This document shows, in pieces, positions 18,884 through 27,829 of a DNA stretch of 48,169 bases (positions are counted from its first letter, which is position 1; every line of letters begins with the position of its first letter). The notes below the pieces were generated by a model that was not told where the DNA came from, ran no database searches, and saw only the letters and a program-made list of their open reading frames with translations. Both the position numbers and the translations under genes were made by a program. The stretch lies in assembly GCF_900112265.1 (NCBI RefSeq), contig NZ_FOLO01000028.1, positions 21,186 to 69,354 of the forward strand, read 5' to 3'. This DNA is from Pseudoalteromonas denitrificans DSM 6059. GTDB lineage: Bacteria; Pseudomonadota; Gammaproteobacteria; Enterobacterales; Alteromonadaceae.

Positions 18884-19567
18884 CTATTCTCCTGATATAA
18901 AGATATAACCAGAGCCTCGGATTGTTTTTATTTTTTCACCAGGACTTGATATTGCTATTTTTTTTCTAATATTGCTTACATGCATATCAATAGAGCGATC
19001 AAATGCGACTAATCGTCGGCCTAATACTTGTTGGCTAATTTCATCCTTACTTATGACTTCATTGACATTTTTGACAAGCAGTACCAAAATTTCATATTCA
19101 GTACCAGTTAATGTGAGCCTTTCGTTATTTGCAAAAATCTCACGACTTTTAGGGCATATTTTAACATTGTTCATATTCATACTTGGGGTTTTATTTAAGC
19201 TATTAATATGTTCAATTCTACGAGAAATCGCTTTTACTCTTGCGAGTAATTCCCTATGATTAAAAGGTTTTGCTAAATAGTCATCGGCACCAAGTTCTAA
19301 ACCAAATATACGGTCAAAATCCTCCCCTCGAGCAGTTAACATGATTAATGGAGTGAGTTTTTGTTGTCTAAATTTTTTTAATACTTCGAAACCATCTAAT
19401 TTAGGTAGCATGACATCGAGTAAAATTAAAGCAAACTCATCTTTTAGAGCACGTGTTAAACCAGCTTCGCCATCGTGCTCTGCAGTAACACTAAAACCAT
19501 GTGCGCCTAAGTACTCGCTAAGAAGTTCACATAAATCAATGTCATCATCTATTAATAGTATTTGCAT
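18884..19567 (-). CDS. cpxR: Response regulator CpxR
   Basis: OmpR/PhoB-type transcription factor of the Cpx envelope-stress pathway. 227 residues (E. coli 232). Receiver domain about 1-115 with acidic pair DD at 7-9, phospho-acceptor Asp51 (LILLDVMLPKLDG), Thr78 and Lys100. A winged-helix DNA-binding domain is about 125-225, ending IRTIRGSGYIF-like (KTIRGSGYIF). Divergent cpxP and a CpxR-box-like site in the shared intergenic region identify it as CpxR rather than another OmpR-family regulator. Confidence 0.92.
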   Translation of the reverse strand: MQILLIDDDIDLCELLSEYLGAHGFSVTAEHDGEAGLTRALKDEFALILLDVMLPKLDGFEVLKKFRQQKLTPLIMLTARGEDFDRIFGLELGADDYLAKPFNHRELLARVKAISRRIEHINSLNKTPSMNMNNVKICPKSREIFANNERLTLTGTEYEILVLLVKNVNEVISKDEISQQVLGRRLVAFDRSIDMHVSNIRKKIAISSPGEKIKTIRGSGYIFISGE

Positions 19568-19630
19568 TTAAAGGCCCTAAACTTAACTCATGGTGACAAT
19601 AATACCCCTTTTTACATAAGGCTGTTTGTC

Positions 19631-19646
19631 TTTACACAATCTTTAC
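19631..19646. promoter_or_regulatory. CpxR-box-like site between cpxR and cpxP
   Basis: TTTAC-N6-TTTAC (19631-19635 and 19642-19646), i.e. GTAAA-N6-GTAAA on the minus strand; the CpxR consensus is GTAAA-N5-GTAAA with some spacing freedom. A further TTTAC lies at 19611-19615. The site is about 50 nt upstream of the predicted cpxP start, and also in the cpxR leader, so it could serve both. Confidence 0.7.
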
Positions 19647-19652
19647 TTTTGT

Positions 19653-19683
19653 TTGCGTTACTTTTCATTGCACCAGATATACT
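19653..19683 (+). promoter_or_regulatory. Candidate cpxP promoter
   Basis: Good -10 TATACT at 19678-19683 with a weak TTGCGT at 19653-19658 and a long 19-nt spacer. A poor -35 is expected for an activator-dependent promoter, and the CpxR-box-like site lies just upstream. Confidence 0.45.
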
Positions 19684-19715
19684 TTTAATCAACCCAATCA
19701 ATAGGAAGATTAATC

Positions 19716-20171
19716 ATGAAACTCACCAATATTATTTTAATTGCAGTCTTATCAGTTGTTTCTCTTACTGCCAATGCTAAAAGAGGGATGTCAAATGAAC
19801 ACATGTTGTTATCAGAACGTGCCGCAGAATATTTATCATTAACACAAGATCAGCAGTCGCAAATTAAATCTGTTTTTGAGCAACAAAAGTCGGCATTAGA
19901 GCAATATAAAGAAGTTGGTAAAGAAATGCACCAGCAGCGCAAAGAATTAATTCATAATACAAGTTTTGATGAACACGAGTTTCGAGATTTAATTACCAAT
20001 CATCAAGATACAAAGCTGGAAATTGCTGTAATTAAAGCCAGAGGAAAAAATCAAATTTGGAACTTATTAAATGAAGACCAGCAAGAAAAACTAACTAAAA
20101 TAATGAAACATAGAATGAATAAAATGCATAATGGAAGAAAAGTAAAACATCATAAAATTGATACACAATAG
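19716..20171 (+). CDS. cpxP: Spy/CpxP family periplasmic protein
   Basis: 151-residue periplasmic protein. Signal peptide about 1-21 (ends LTANAKR), then an all-helical, Gln/Lys/Glu-rich body with the two LTxxQ-type motifs of the family (SLTQDQQSQI about 47-56; LLNEDQQEKL about 117-126). CpxP damps CpxA and Spy is an ATP-independent chaperone. The position divergent from cpxRA favours a CpxP role, but sequence alone does not separate the two. AGGAAG supports the ATG. The C terminus is His/Lys-rich, which is variable in the family and could bind metal. Confidence 0.87.
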   Translation: MKLTNIILIAVLSVVSLTANAKRGMSNEHMLLSERAAEYLSLTQDQQSQIKSVFEQQKSALEQYKEVGKEMHQQRKELIHNTSFDEHEFRDLITNHQDTKLEIAVIKARGKNQIWNLLNEDQQEKLTKIMKHRMNKMHNGRKVKHHKIDTQ

Positions 20172-20223
20172 CCTGAATCTTTGACTTTTAAACTGAATAA
20201 ATTTTCCTTCGAAACTTATATAT

Positions 20224-20256
20224 AAAAAAAGGTGAAGCATTGCTTCACCTTTTTTA
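20224..20256. terminator. Bidirectional terminator between cpxP and metK
   Basis: Stem GGTGAAGC / GCTTCACC (20231-20238 with 20242-20249), loop ATT, flanked by A7 on the left and T6 on the right. It serves both convergent genes. Confidence 0.92.
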
Positions 20257-20276
20257 TTACTTTATTTCAAATGGTT

Positions 20277-21428
20277 TTACAAACCTGCTGAAGCTCTTAA
20301 TGCTTCAACTTTATCAGTTGCTTCCCATGGAAATTCGTTACGACCAAAGTGTCCGTATGCGGCTGTTGCCTGATAGATAGGACGTTCCAGATCTAACATT
20401 TTTATTAAACCATAAGGACGAAGCTCAAAATGCTCACGAATAAGTTCAATTAAATGAGATTCGTCAACTTTTCCGGTGCCAAAAGTTTCAACACTGATCG
20501 AAGTTGGTTCAGCAACACCAATTGCATATGAGACTTGAATTTCACATTTATCTGCAAGACCAGCAGCCACTATGTTTTTAGCGACATAACGTGCAGCATA
20601 AGCTGCACTTCTATCTACTTTTGATGGATCTTTACCAGAAAAAGCACCACCACCGTGACGAGCCATACCACCGTATGTATCTACAATGATTTTACGGCCA
20701 GTCAAACCACAATCACCCATAGGTCCGCCAATTACAAAGCGACCTGTTGGATTAATAAAAAACTTAGTTGCTTTTGTAATAAATTCAGCTGGCAATACAG
20801 GTTTAATGATAGTTTCCATCACGGCTTCAACTAAATCATCTTGTGCAATTGAATCACAATGTTGTGTTGAAAGAACAACAGCATCTATTGCGACAGGTTT
20901 GCCATTATCATATGCAAAAGTCACTTGAGATTTTGCATCTGGACGTAACCAGTTTAATTCACCACTTTTACGAACTTCTGCTTGTCGCTGAACTAAACGG
21001 TGAGAGTAAGTAATTGGAGCTGGCATTAATACATTAGTTTCGTTACATGCGTAACCAAACATAAGGCCTTGGTCTCCTGCACCTTGATCTTCAGGTCGAG
21101 AACGATCAACACCTTGGTTTATATCTGGAGATTGCTTACCTATTGTATTTAAAATCGCGCAAGAGTCAGCATCAAAGCCCATATCAGAGTGGTTATACCC
21201 AATCTCACGTACTGTTTTACGTGTAATCTCTTCAATATCAACCCAAGCGCTGGTTGTTACTTCACCACCAACCATAACCATGCCAGTTTTTACATACGTT
21301 TCACAAGCAACACGAGCGTGCGGGTCTTGCTCTAAGATAGCATCAAGTACGGCATCAGAAATTTGATCTGCAATTTTATCTGGATGACCTTCAGATACTG
21401 ATTCTGAGGTAAATAAATGTTGTGCCAT
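20277..21428 (-). CDS. metK: S-adenosylmethionine synthetase
   Basis: Makes S-adenosylmethionine from methionine and ATP. From the ATG at 21428 it is 383 residues (E. coli 384) and begins [22 protein letters not shown] at 21443 would add only MSTNK and has no ribosome-binding site. Visible motifs: GHPDK (ATP site), [28 protein letters not shown] and [16 protein letters not shown]. The leader carries a terminator-like hairpin ending about 16-23 nt upstream of the start, so transcription attenuation is possible. Confidence 0.97.
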   Translation of the reverse strand: MAQHLFTSESVSEGHPDKIADQISDAVLDAILEQDPHARVACETYVKTGMVMVGGEVTTSAWVDIEEITRKTVREIGYNHSDMGFDADSCAILNTIGKQSPDINQGVDRSRPEDQGAGDQGLMFGYACNETNVLMPAPITYSHRLVQRQAEVRKSGELNWLRPDAKSQVTFAYDNGKPVAIDAVVLSTQHCDSIAQDDLVEAVMETIIKPVLPAEFITKATKFFINPTGRFVIGGPMGDCGLTGRKIIVDTYGGMARHGGGAFSGKDPSKVDRSAAYAARYVAKNIVAAGLADKCEIQVSYAIGVAEPTSISVETFGTGKVDESHLIELIREHFELRPYGLIKMLDLERPIYQATAAYGHFGRNEFPWEATDKVEALRASAGL

Positions 21429-21443
21429 TTTGTTTGTACTCAC

Positions 21444-21502
21444 AAAAAATAGCGCAGCTTGTTTACAACTAAGTAACCTTAAAACAAGTAAAATTGTGCG
21501 CT
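21444..21502 (-). promoter_or_regulatory. Terminator-like hairpin in the metK leader
   Basis: Minus-strand reading: AGCGCA (21502-21497) pairs with TGCGCT (21456-21451), and ACTTGTTT-type inner arm CTTGTTT (21488-21482) pairs with AAACAAG (21464-21458), with a 17-nt apical loop. A run of six T (21449-21444) follows one base after the stem. An asymmetric internal loop weakens it. It lies upstream of the metK start, so it would act as an attenuator, not an end-of-gene terminator. No known SAM riboswitch class was recognised. Confidence 0.5.
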
Positions 21503-21753
21503 AGGTAAAAAATTAAGATAACATTTTATCTGAAACATTTAAGAATGAATAGCTTTTTTACGCCTAGATGGCTAAACAGCTCAAAATCATGCTTTCTTGC
21601 TACTTAAAAATGAAAAAAACTAAAGAACTAAAATTTAAGCCGAGTTTTTATTGCTCAAAAAACTGTAATAAGTGAGAATGTCACTGCTTTTATTTTAAAA
21701 GCCTTAATAGACAACATTTATTCCAATGTAAAAGATTGAAGGTAGAATAAGTT
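21503..21753. other. Divergent metK/tkt intergenic region
   Basis: Gene-free region (the whole gap is 325 bp with the metK leader). It contains a short palindrome AGATAA-CATT-TTATCT at 21516-21531, overlapping a possible minus-strand -10 (TAAAAT). I find no clear MetJ-type operator and no convincing -35/-10 pair for tkt. Confidence 0.4.
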
Positions 21754-23754
21754 ATGCCATCTCGCAAAGAACTAGCAAATGCTATTAGAGTCCTATCAAT
21801 GGACGCCGTTCAAAAAGCCAAGTCAGGTCATCCGGGTGCCCCTATGGGTATGGCGGATATCGCAGAGGTTTTATGGCGCGATTATCTAAAGCATAATCCA
21901 ACAAACCCAGAGTGGGTTGATCGTGATCGATTTATACTCTCAAACGGTCATGGTTCAATGCTGATATATTCTTTGCTTCATTTATCAGGCTATCAACTTT
22001 CAATTGAAGACCTTAAAGATTTCCGTCAAATGGACTCTAAAACACCAGGTCATCCAGAATATGGTTATGCACCCGGTGTTGAGACTACAACAGGCCCATT
22101 AGGTCAAGGTATCACAAATGCTGTTGGTATGGCGATTGCCGAAAAATCATTAGGTGCACAGTTTAACCGTGAAGGTCACGATATCGTAGATCACTTCACT
22201 TATACTTTTCTAGGTGACGGTTGTTTAATGGAAGGTGTTTCTCATGAAGCATGTTCATTAGCTGGCACATTAGGTCTAGGTAAATTAGTTGCTTTTTGGG
22301 ATGACAATGGCATTTCAATTGATGGTGAAGTTGAAGGCTGGTTTACTGATGATACACCTGCACGCTTTGAAGCATATGGTTGGCATGTCATTGCAAACGT
22401 TGATGGCCATAACAGTGAAGAAATACGTGCTGCAATTGATGAAGCCCGTGCTGAGACCTCTAAGCCCACATTAATTTGTTGTAAAACAGTAATTGGCTAC
22501 GGTTCTCCTAATAAATCTGGCAGCCATGACTGTCACGGTGCTCCACTAGGTGATACTGAAATTGCAGCTGCACGTGAATTCTTGAACTGGGAACACGGTG
22601 CATTTGAAATTCCACAAGATGTTTATTCTGATTGGGATGCAAAAGCAAAAGGTTCTGATTCAGAATCAAGTTGGAATGCTAAATTTGATGCTTATAAAGC
22701 TGCGCACCCTGAACTTGCTGCAGAATTAGAACGTCGTCAAAAAAGCGAATTACCAGCTGATTGGGCTGAAAAATCACAAGCATACGTTGAAGAGTTACAA
22801 GCTAATCCATCAGGTATTGCTACACGTAAAGCATCACAAAATGCATTAAATGCATTTGGTCCTATGTTACCTGAGTTTATGGGTGGTTCAGCTGATTTAG
22901 CCGGTTCTAACCTAACAATTTGGGATGGTTCTAAAAGCTTAACTGGTACAGATGCATCAGGTAACTACATCAACTATGGTGTACGTGAATTTGGTATGTC
23001 AGCAATCATGAACGGTATTACATTACATAAAGGTTTTATACCTTATGGTGCAACATTCCTTATGTTTATGGAATATGCGCGTAATGCTGTACGTATGGCT
23101 GCATTAATGAAACAACCAGCAATTTTTGTTTATACCCATGATTCAATTGGTTTAGGTGAAGATGGTCCAACTCACCAACCAGTAGAACAAATTGCAAGCA
23201 TGCGTTTAACACCAAACCTTGATAATTGGCGCCCATGTGACCAAGTTGAATCTGCAATTGCATGGAAAGCTGCAATTGAACGTAAAGATGGTCCAACTTC
23301 ACTTATCTTTACACGTCAAGGTTTAGCACAACAAGACCGTACTGCTGAGCAATTAGCAAATGTTGCTAAAGGTGGTTACGTACTATCTTGTAATGCAACT
23401 AACAATAACCCTGATTTAATCTTAATCGCGACAGGTTCTGAAGTGCAATTAGCACAAGATTCAGCTGCACAATTACGTGACTCTGGTAAAACAGTTCGTG
23501 TTGTTTCATTACCATCTACGGATGTATTTGAAGCACAAGATGCTACATATAAAGAATCAGTATTACCAGCAGCAGTTTCACGTCGCGTAGCGATTGAAGC
23601 TGGCATCGCTGATTACTGGTACAAATATGTAGGTTTAAATGGTGCTGTTGTTGGTATGACGACATTTGGTGAGTCTGCTCCAGCAAATGAGTTATTTGAA
23701 CACTTTGGTTTCACAGTTGAAAACATCGTAGCGAAAGCAAACGAATTGTTTTAA
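21754..23754 (+). CDS. tkt: Transketolase
   Basis: Thiamine-diphosphate enzyme of the non-oxidative pentose phosphate pathway. 666 residues (E. coli TktA 663). Motifs: SGHPGAPMG at about 24-32, GHGSML at 65-70, the ThDP motif GDG at 154-156 extending to Asn185 (DDNGISIDG), the pyrimidine-domain [12 protein letters not shown], and [19 protein letters not shown]. Codon use is strongly biased to the preferred AT-ending set, consistent with high expression. It starts the tkt-epd-pgk-fba carbon-metabolism stretch, the order known in other Alteromonadales and Vibrionaceae; a strong terminator separates it from epd. Confidence 0.97.
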   Translation: MPSRKELANAIRVLSMDAVQKAKSGHPGAPMGMADIAEVLWRDYLKHNPTNPEWVDRDRFILSNGHGSMLIYSLLHLSGYQLSIEDLKDFRQMDSKTPGHPEYGYAPGVETTTGPLGQGITNAVGMAIAEKSLGAQFNREGHDIVDHFTYTFLGDGCLMEGVSHEACSLAGTLGLGKLVAFWDDNGISIDGEVEGWFTDDTPARFEAYGWHVIANVDGHNSEEIRAAIDEARAETSKPTLICCKTVIGYGSPNKSGSHDCHGAPLGDTEIAAAREFLNWEHGAFEIPQDVYSDWDAKAKGSDSESSWNAKFDAYKAAHPELAAELERRQKSELPADWAEKSQAYVEELQANPSGIATRKASQNALNAFGPMLPEFMGGSADLAGSNLTIWDGSKSLTGTDASGNYINYGVREFGMSAIMNGITLHKGFIPYGATFLMFMEYARNAVRMAALMKQPAIFVYTHDSIGLGEDGPTHQPVEQIASMRLTPNLDNWRPCDQVESAIAWKAAIERKDGPTSLIFTRQGLAQQDRTAEQLANVAKGGYVLSCNATNNNPDLILIATGSEVQLAQDSAAQLRDSGKTVRVVSLPSTDVFEAQDATYKESVLPAAVSRRVAIEAGIADYWYKYVGLNGAVVGMTTFGESAPANELFEHFGFTVENIVAKANELF

Positions 23755-23772
23755 TAAGCTTGCATCTTAAGT

Positions 23773-23812
23773 AAAAAAAGGATCTTAGTCGTCAAACTAA
23801 GATCCTTTTTTT
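23773..23812 (+). terminator. Terminator after tkt
   Basis: Stem AAAAAGGATCTTAG / CTAAGATCCTTTTT (23775-23788 with 23797-23810), an 8-nt loop and seven T. One of the strongest in the window. Confidence 0.93.
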
Positions 23813-23934
23813 ATGAGTGTATTTTAAAATCAAAAAAATATACTACTAAATGATAAGTTTCGCTGGGGTTCAGGTCCAAGGTCGATTACAATACCAGCAA
23901 ATTTGACATAGCTCCTTTAAGAACTTTTTACTCG

Positions 23935-24948
23935 ATGGCAATTAGATTAGCAATTAATGGTTTTGGTCGCATTGGCCGTAACATCGTACGTGCTTTGTAT
24001 GAAGCAAACCTCACTGAACAATTTAAAGTTGTCGCAATAAATGAACTTGCAGATCCTGCAGGCATTGCTCACTTATTGAAATATGATACCTCGCATGGGC
24101 GTTTTAAATTTGATGTGTCCCTTGATGTAAATTGTTTGATTGTTCAAAATGATCCTATTGCACTTTTTAATGAGAAATCACCCGAGTCTTTACCTTGGCA
24201 AGAGTTAGAAATAGATATAGTGCTTGAATGCACAGGAATATTCCACTCTAGAGCGCATGCAAAATTACATCTAAATGCTGGCGCTAAAAAAGTTTTATTT
24301 TCACAGCCCGCAGATCCAGATATGGATGCCACGATTGTTTATGGTATCAACGATAATGAATTGAAAGCGCAAGATACTATCGTTTCGAACGGTTCATGTA
24401 CTACAAACTGTATTGTGCCTGTTATTAAAGTAATAGATGATGCTTTTGGTATTGAGTCCGGTGCGATTACTACAATTCATGCTTCTATGCATGACCAACA
24501 GGTAATAGATGCATACCACACTGATTTACGTCGTACACGTGCAGCAAGTCAGTCAATAATTCCTGTAGATACAAAACTTGCTCGTGGAATAGAAAGAATA
24601 TTACCTAAATTTGAAGGTCGTTTTGAAGCAATTGCAATGCGTGTGCCTACAATTAATGTCACTGCGATGGATTTAAGTATATCAACGCATACAGATGTCA
24701 CTATAGCTGATATTAACCGAGTTTTATCATCAACGGATAACAAGCGTTTAACTGGTATTTTAAGTTATACCGAAGAACCTTTAGTTTCTATTGATTTTAA
24801 TCATGACTCACATTCAAGTATTATTGATGGTACTCAAACACGTGTCAGTCATAAAAGGTTGGTTAAATGTTTGGTTTGGTGTGATAACGAATGGGGCTTT
24901 GCTAATAGAATGTTAGATACCGCAAAAGCAATGATGCTTGCTAAATAA
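23935..24948 (+). CDS. epd: Erythrose-4-phosphate dehydrogenase
   Basis: GAPDH-family enzyme oxidising erythrose 4-phosphate to 4-phosphoerythronate for pyridoxal phosphate synthesis. 337 residues. N-terminal Rossmann motif [10 protein letters not shown] at 7-16, catalytic Cys155 in SNGSCTTNC, and the Epd-typical stretches [31 protein letters not shown] and [14 protein letters not shown]. Substitutions relative to GapA, and the position before pgk as in E. coli epd-pgk-fbaA, favour Epd over glycolytic GAPDH. The ATG at 23935 has only a weak upstream ribosome-binding site. A GAPDH activity is not excluded. Confidence 0.92.
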   Translation: MAIRLAINGFGRIGRNIVRALYEANLTEQFKVVAINELADPAGIAHLLKYDTSHGRFKFDVSLDVNCLIVQNDPIALFNEKSPESLPWQELEIDIVLECTGIFHSRAHAKLHLNAGAKKVLFSQPADPDMDATIVYGINDNELKAQDTIVSNGSCTTNCIVPVIKVIDDAFGIESGAITTIHASMHDQQVIDAYHTDLRRTRAASQSIIPVDTKLARGIERILPKFEGRFEAIAMRVPTINVTAMDLSISTHTDVTIADINRVLSSTDNKRLTGILSYTEEPLVSIDFNHDSHSSIIDGTQTRVSHKRLVKCLVWCDNEWGFANRMLDTAKAMMLAK

Positions 24949-25080
24949 TAAAAGCTACCAGTTAAGAATTTGAAATATTACTGAAAGTTATACTGAATAA
25001 CCCCAACATTTTAACCCATAAAATGCCACTAAGTGAGCTATATAGAAATGCAAAGCATATCTATTACTAAGGAGAACATA

Positions 25081-26256
25081 ATGTCAGTCATTAAAATGGC
25101 AGATCTAGATTTATCAGGTAAGCGTGTATTAATTCGTGAAGATCTTAATGTGCCTGTCAAGGATGGCAAAGTGACGTCAGATGCACGTATTCGTGCTTCA
25201 TTGCCTACAATTAAATTAGCCTTAGACAAAGGTGCTAAAGTAATGGTGATGTCTCACTTAGGTCGCCCAATTGAAGGCGAATTTGATGAAACTTTTTCTT
25301 TATCTCCTGTTGTTGATTATTTAAATGAGGCATTAGAACAAAATGTACGCCTTGAAAGTGATTATTTAAATGGTGTTGAAATTAATAACAATGAAGTTGT
25401 TGTTTTTGAAAACGTACGTTTCAATCAAGGCGAAAAGAAAAATGATGAAGCATTATCAAAACAACTGGCTGCATTATGTGATGTATATGTGATGGATGCT
25501 TTTGGTACTGCACATCGCGCTCAAGCATCAACCCATGGCGTTGGTTTACATGCGGATGTTGCTTGTGCGGGTCCTTTATTAGCAGCAGAGCTAGAAGCTT
25601 TAGGTAAAGCACTTGATAATCCTGCTCGTCCATTTGTTGCGATTGTTGGAGGCTCTAAAGTTTCAACTAAACTTACAGTGTTAGATTCATTATCTACCAT
25701 AGTCGATCAACTTGTTTGTGGTGGCGGCATTGCAAATACATTTATTGCAGCAGCAGGTAATGAAGTCGGTAAATCATTATTTGAAGCTGATTTAATTGAT
25801 GAAGCTAAACGTTTAGTATGTGCTGCACAAGCTAATAATGGTGATATTCCAGTACCAACAGATGTTGTAGTTGCATCTGAGTTTTCAGAATCTGCCGTGG
25901 CGACATTAAAAGATGTATCTGAAGTAACAAAGGAAGATATGATTTTTGATATCGGCCCTGATTCAGCTAAAGCATTAGCAGAAATAATAAAAAATGCAGG
26001 CACGGTTGTTTGGAATGGTCCGGTTGGCGTATTTGAATTTGATCAGTTTGGTAATGGTACAGAGGCAATTGCTAATGCGATAGCCCAGTCAAGTGCATTT
26101 TCTATTGCTGGTGGTGGTGATACATTAGCCGCTATTGATAAATATGGTGTTGCAGAGAAAGTTTCTTATATTTCTACTGGTGGTGGTGCTTTCTTAGAGT
26201 TTTTAGAAGGTAAAAAATTACCTGCTGTTGAAATGTTAGAGCAACGCGCAAAATAA
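25081..26256 (+). CDS. pgk: Phosphoglycerate kinase
   Basis: Glycolytic kinase forming ATP from 1,3-bisphosphoglycerate. From the ATG at 25081 it is 391 residues (E. coli 387), with AAGGAGA 8 nt upstream; the frame opening at 25033 has no ribosome-binding site. Motifs: LIREDLNVP near 17-25, SHLGRP at 58-63, [22 protein letters not shown] and the C-terminal nucleotide motifs WNGPVGVFE and [10 protein letters not shown]...STGGGAFLE. Confidence 0.97.
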   Translation: MSVIKMADLDLSGKRVLIREDLNVPVKDGKVTSDARIRASLPTIKLALDKGAKVMVMSHLGRPIEGEFDETFSLSPVVDYLNEALEQNVRLESDYLNGVEINNNEVVVFENVRFNQGEKKNDEALSKQLAALCDVYVMDAFGTAHRAQASTHGVGLHADVACAGPLLAAELEALGKALDNPARPFVAIVGGSKVSTKLTVLDSLSTIVDQLVCGGGIANTFIAAAGNEVGKSLFEADLIDEAKRLVCAAQANNGDIPVPTDVVVASEFSESAVATLKDVSEVTKEDMIFDIGPDSAKALAEIIKNAGTVVWNGPVGVFEFDQFGNGTEAIANAIAQSSAFSIAGGGDTLAAIDKYGVAEKVSYISTGGGAFLEFLEGKKLPAVEMLEQRAK

Positions 26257-26305
26257 TATTCTTTGGCAATGTTTTCCTTGTTGAAGTAAGTAAAAATACA
26301 AACAC

Positions 26306-26343
26306 AGCAAAATTTATCTCTCACAATATAAATTTTGCTTTTT
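26306..26343 (+). terminator. Terminator after pgk
   Basis: Twelve-bp AT-rich stem AGCAAAATTTAT / ATAAATTTTGCT (26306-26317 with 26328-26339), a 10-nt loop and a T-run to 26343. The A/T-rich stem makes it weaker than the others, so some read-through to fba is likely. Confidence 0.75.
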
Positions 26344-26363
26344 AAAATTATCCGTTCAAACCC

Positions 26364-26402
26364 GATAGTGATTTTTTAGCTAAACTATGAAATTGCACTA
26401 TC
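26364..26402 (+). repeat. Inverted repeat in the fba leader
   Basis: GATAGTG (26364-26370) and CACTATC (26396-26402) form 7-bp arms around a 25-nt spacer, ending 18 nt before the fba start. A weak leader stem or operator is possible; no family is recognised. Confidence 0.35.
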
Positions 26403-26420
26403 AATAATTGGAGAAGCAAA

Positions 26421-27485
26421 ATGGCTTTAATTAGTATGCGTCAACTTTTGGACCATGCAGCTGAATATGGTTACGGCGTTCCAGCCTTTAATGTGAATAA
26501 CCAAGAGCAAATGCGTGCGATTATGGAAGCGGCTGATAAAACTAACAGCCCGGTTATCGTACAGGGCTCTGCTGGTGCTCGAAAATATGCTGGTGCGCCT
26601 TTTATACGTCATATGATTTTAGCTGCAATTGAAGAGTGGCCACATATTCCAGTTGTAATGCATCAAGATCACGGTACGTCACCTGCAATTTGTCAACGTT
26701 CTATCCAATTAGGTTTTTCATCAGTAATGATGGATGGTTCTTTATTTGAAGATGGTAAAACAGCTTCAACATATGAATATAATGTAGATGTAACACGCCG
26801 TACAGTGGAAATGGCACATGCTTGTGGTGTTTCTGTTGAGGGGGAGTTAGGTGTACTTGGCTCATTAGAAACAGGTGAAGCTGGTGAGGAAGATGGCATT
26901 GGTGCAGTTGGTAAATTGACTCTAGAGCAATTATTAACCGATCCTGATGAAGCTGCTGACTTTGTAAAACAAACAAATGTTGACGCATTAGCAATTGCCT
27001 GTGGTACTTCACATGGCGCTTATAAATTTTCCCGTCCACCAACAGGCGATATTTTAGCAATTGATCAAATTAAAGCGATCCATAAACGTATTCCAAATAC
27101 ACACTTAGTAATGCACGGATCTTCATCTGTACCACAAGAATGGTTAAAAGTAATAAATGAGTTTGGGGGGGATATGCCACAAACTTATGGTGTACCAGTC
27201 GAGCAAATTGTTGAAGGTATTAAACATGGCGTACGTAAAGTTAATATTGATACTGATTTACGCTTGGCATCTACGGGTGCTGTACGTCGTCATTTAGCTG
27301 AAAACCCTGCTAATTTTGATCCTCGTAAGTTTTTAGCTGCAGCTACGCAAGCTATGACTGATATTTGTATTGCACGTTATGAAGCGTTTGGTACTGCCGG
27401 TCAGGCTGATAAACTTAAAGCTATTTCGCTTGACGCTATGTCTATGAAATATGCTTCAGGTGAATTGAAAGCGCAAGTGAAGTAA
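26421..27485 (+). CDS. fba: Class II fructose-bisphosphate aldolase, type IIB (Calvin-cycle subtype)
   Basis: Zn-dependent aldolase splitting fructose 1,6-bisphosphate. 354 residues, the length of the Calvin-cycle/type IIB group and unlike E. coli FbaA (type IIA). Motifs: GVPAFNVNN, the catalytic/zinc HQDHG at 81-85, [51 protein letters not shown] and the C-terminal [17 protein letters not shown] 6 nt upstream supports the ATG. It follows pgk and is ended by its own terminator. Confidence 0.95.
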   Translation: MALISMRQLLDHAAEYGYGVPAFNVNNQEQMRAIMEAADKTNSPVIVQGSAGARKYAGAPFIRHMILAAIEEWPHIPVVMHQDHGTSPAICQRSIQLGFSSVMMDGSLFEDGKTASTYEYNVDVTRRTVEMAHACGVSVEGELGVLGSLETGEAGEEDGIGAVGKLTLEQLLTDPDEAADFVKQTNVDALAIACGTSHGAYKFSRPPTGDILAIDQIKAIHKRIPNTHLVMHGSSSVPQEWLKVINEFGGDMPQTYGVPVEQIVEGIKHGVRKVNIDTDLRLASTGAVRRHLAENPANFDPRKFLAAATQAMTDICIARYEAFGTAGQADKLKAISLDAMSMKYASGELKAQVK

Positions 27486-27498
27486 TTACATTTTTATT

Positions 27499-27527
27499 AA
27501 AAAAAGCCCTTGATAGGGCTTTTTTTA
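27499..27527 (+). terminator. Terminator after fba
   Basis: Stem AAAAAAAGCCCT / AGGGCTTTTTTT (27499-27510 with 27515-27526), a 4-nt loop and T7. It lies just outside the left arm of the 21-bp iteron array. Confidence 0.93.
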
Positions 27528-27533
27528 TGCCTA

Positions 27534-27811
27534 GATCATTATTGCCATTAACAAAGATCAAAATTTTACTACCTCAGATCAATATTTAACTAATCGGGAT
27601 CAATATTTTACTGAGTAAGATCTTATTTTAATCAGAAAGAACAAGGTTTATAACTAAAAAATCTAGTCATTTTGTGATTAGAGAATAATAAATCATCATT
27701 TTAGAGTGTTTTTTGTACTTTTTGAGAGGCGCTAAACAAGTTGTAAGTAAAAAAATGATCTGTACTTGATAAGTTAAAGCAATATGATCTTTAGTAAGTA
27801 AAAAATTGATC
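27534..27811. repeat. Two opposed arms of GATC-anchored ~21-bp iterons
   Basis: Left arm: GATC at 27534, 27556, 27577, 27598 and 27619 (spacings 22, 21, 21, 21); three units read close to GATCAATATTTTACT, the outermost and innermost being diverged. Right arm, opposite strand: units ending at GATC 27757, 27786 and 27808, read inward as GATCAATTTTTTACT, GATCATATTGCTTT and GATCATTTTTTTACT. About 100 bp without repeats lie between. No ORF in the region. The arrangement resembles the multiple terminal repeats of IS21-family, Tn7-like or Tn402-like elements, so a mini-element or deletion remnant is possible; no target duplication could be defined. Confidence 0.6.
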
Positions 27812-27829
27812 TGGAAAATGATTTTATTT

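Noticed and set aside
23860..23902. tRNA-like stretch with GGTTCAGGTCC before epd
   Set aside because: Only a short T-arm-like string and a 5-bp closing match; no cloverleaf can be built.
27534..27811. GATC cluster as a replication origin
   Set aside because: GATC density is high, but I see no DnaA box in the region and no origin-associated neighbours such as mnmG or dnaA; the inverted two-arm layout fits element ends better.
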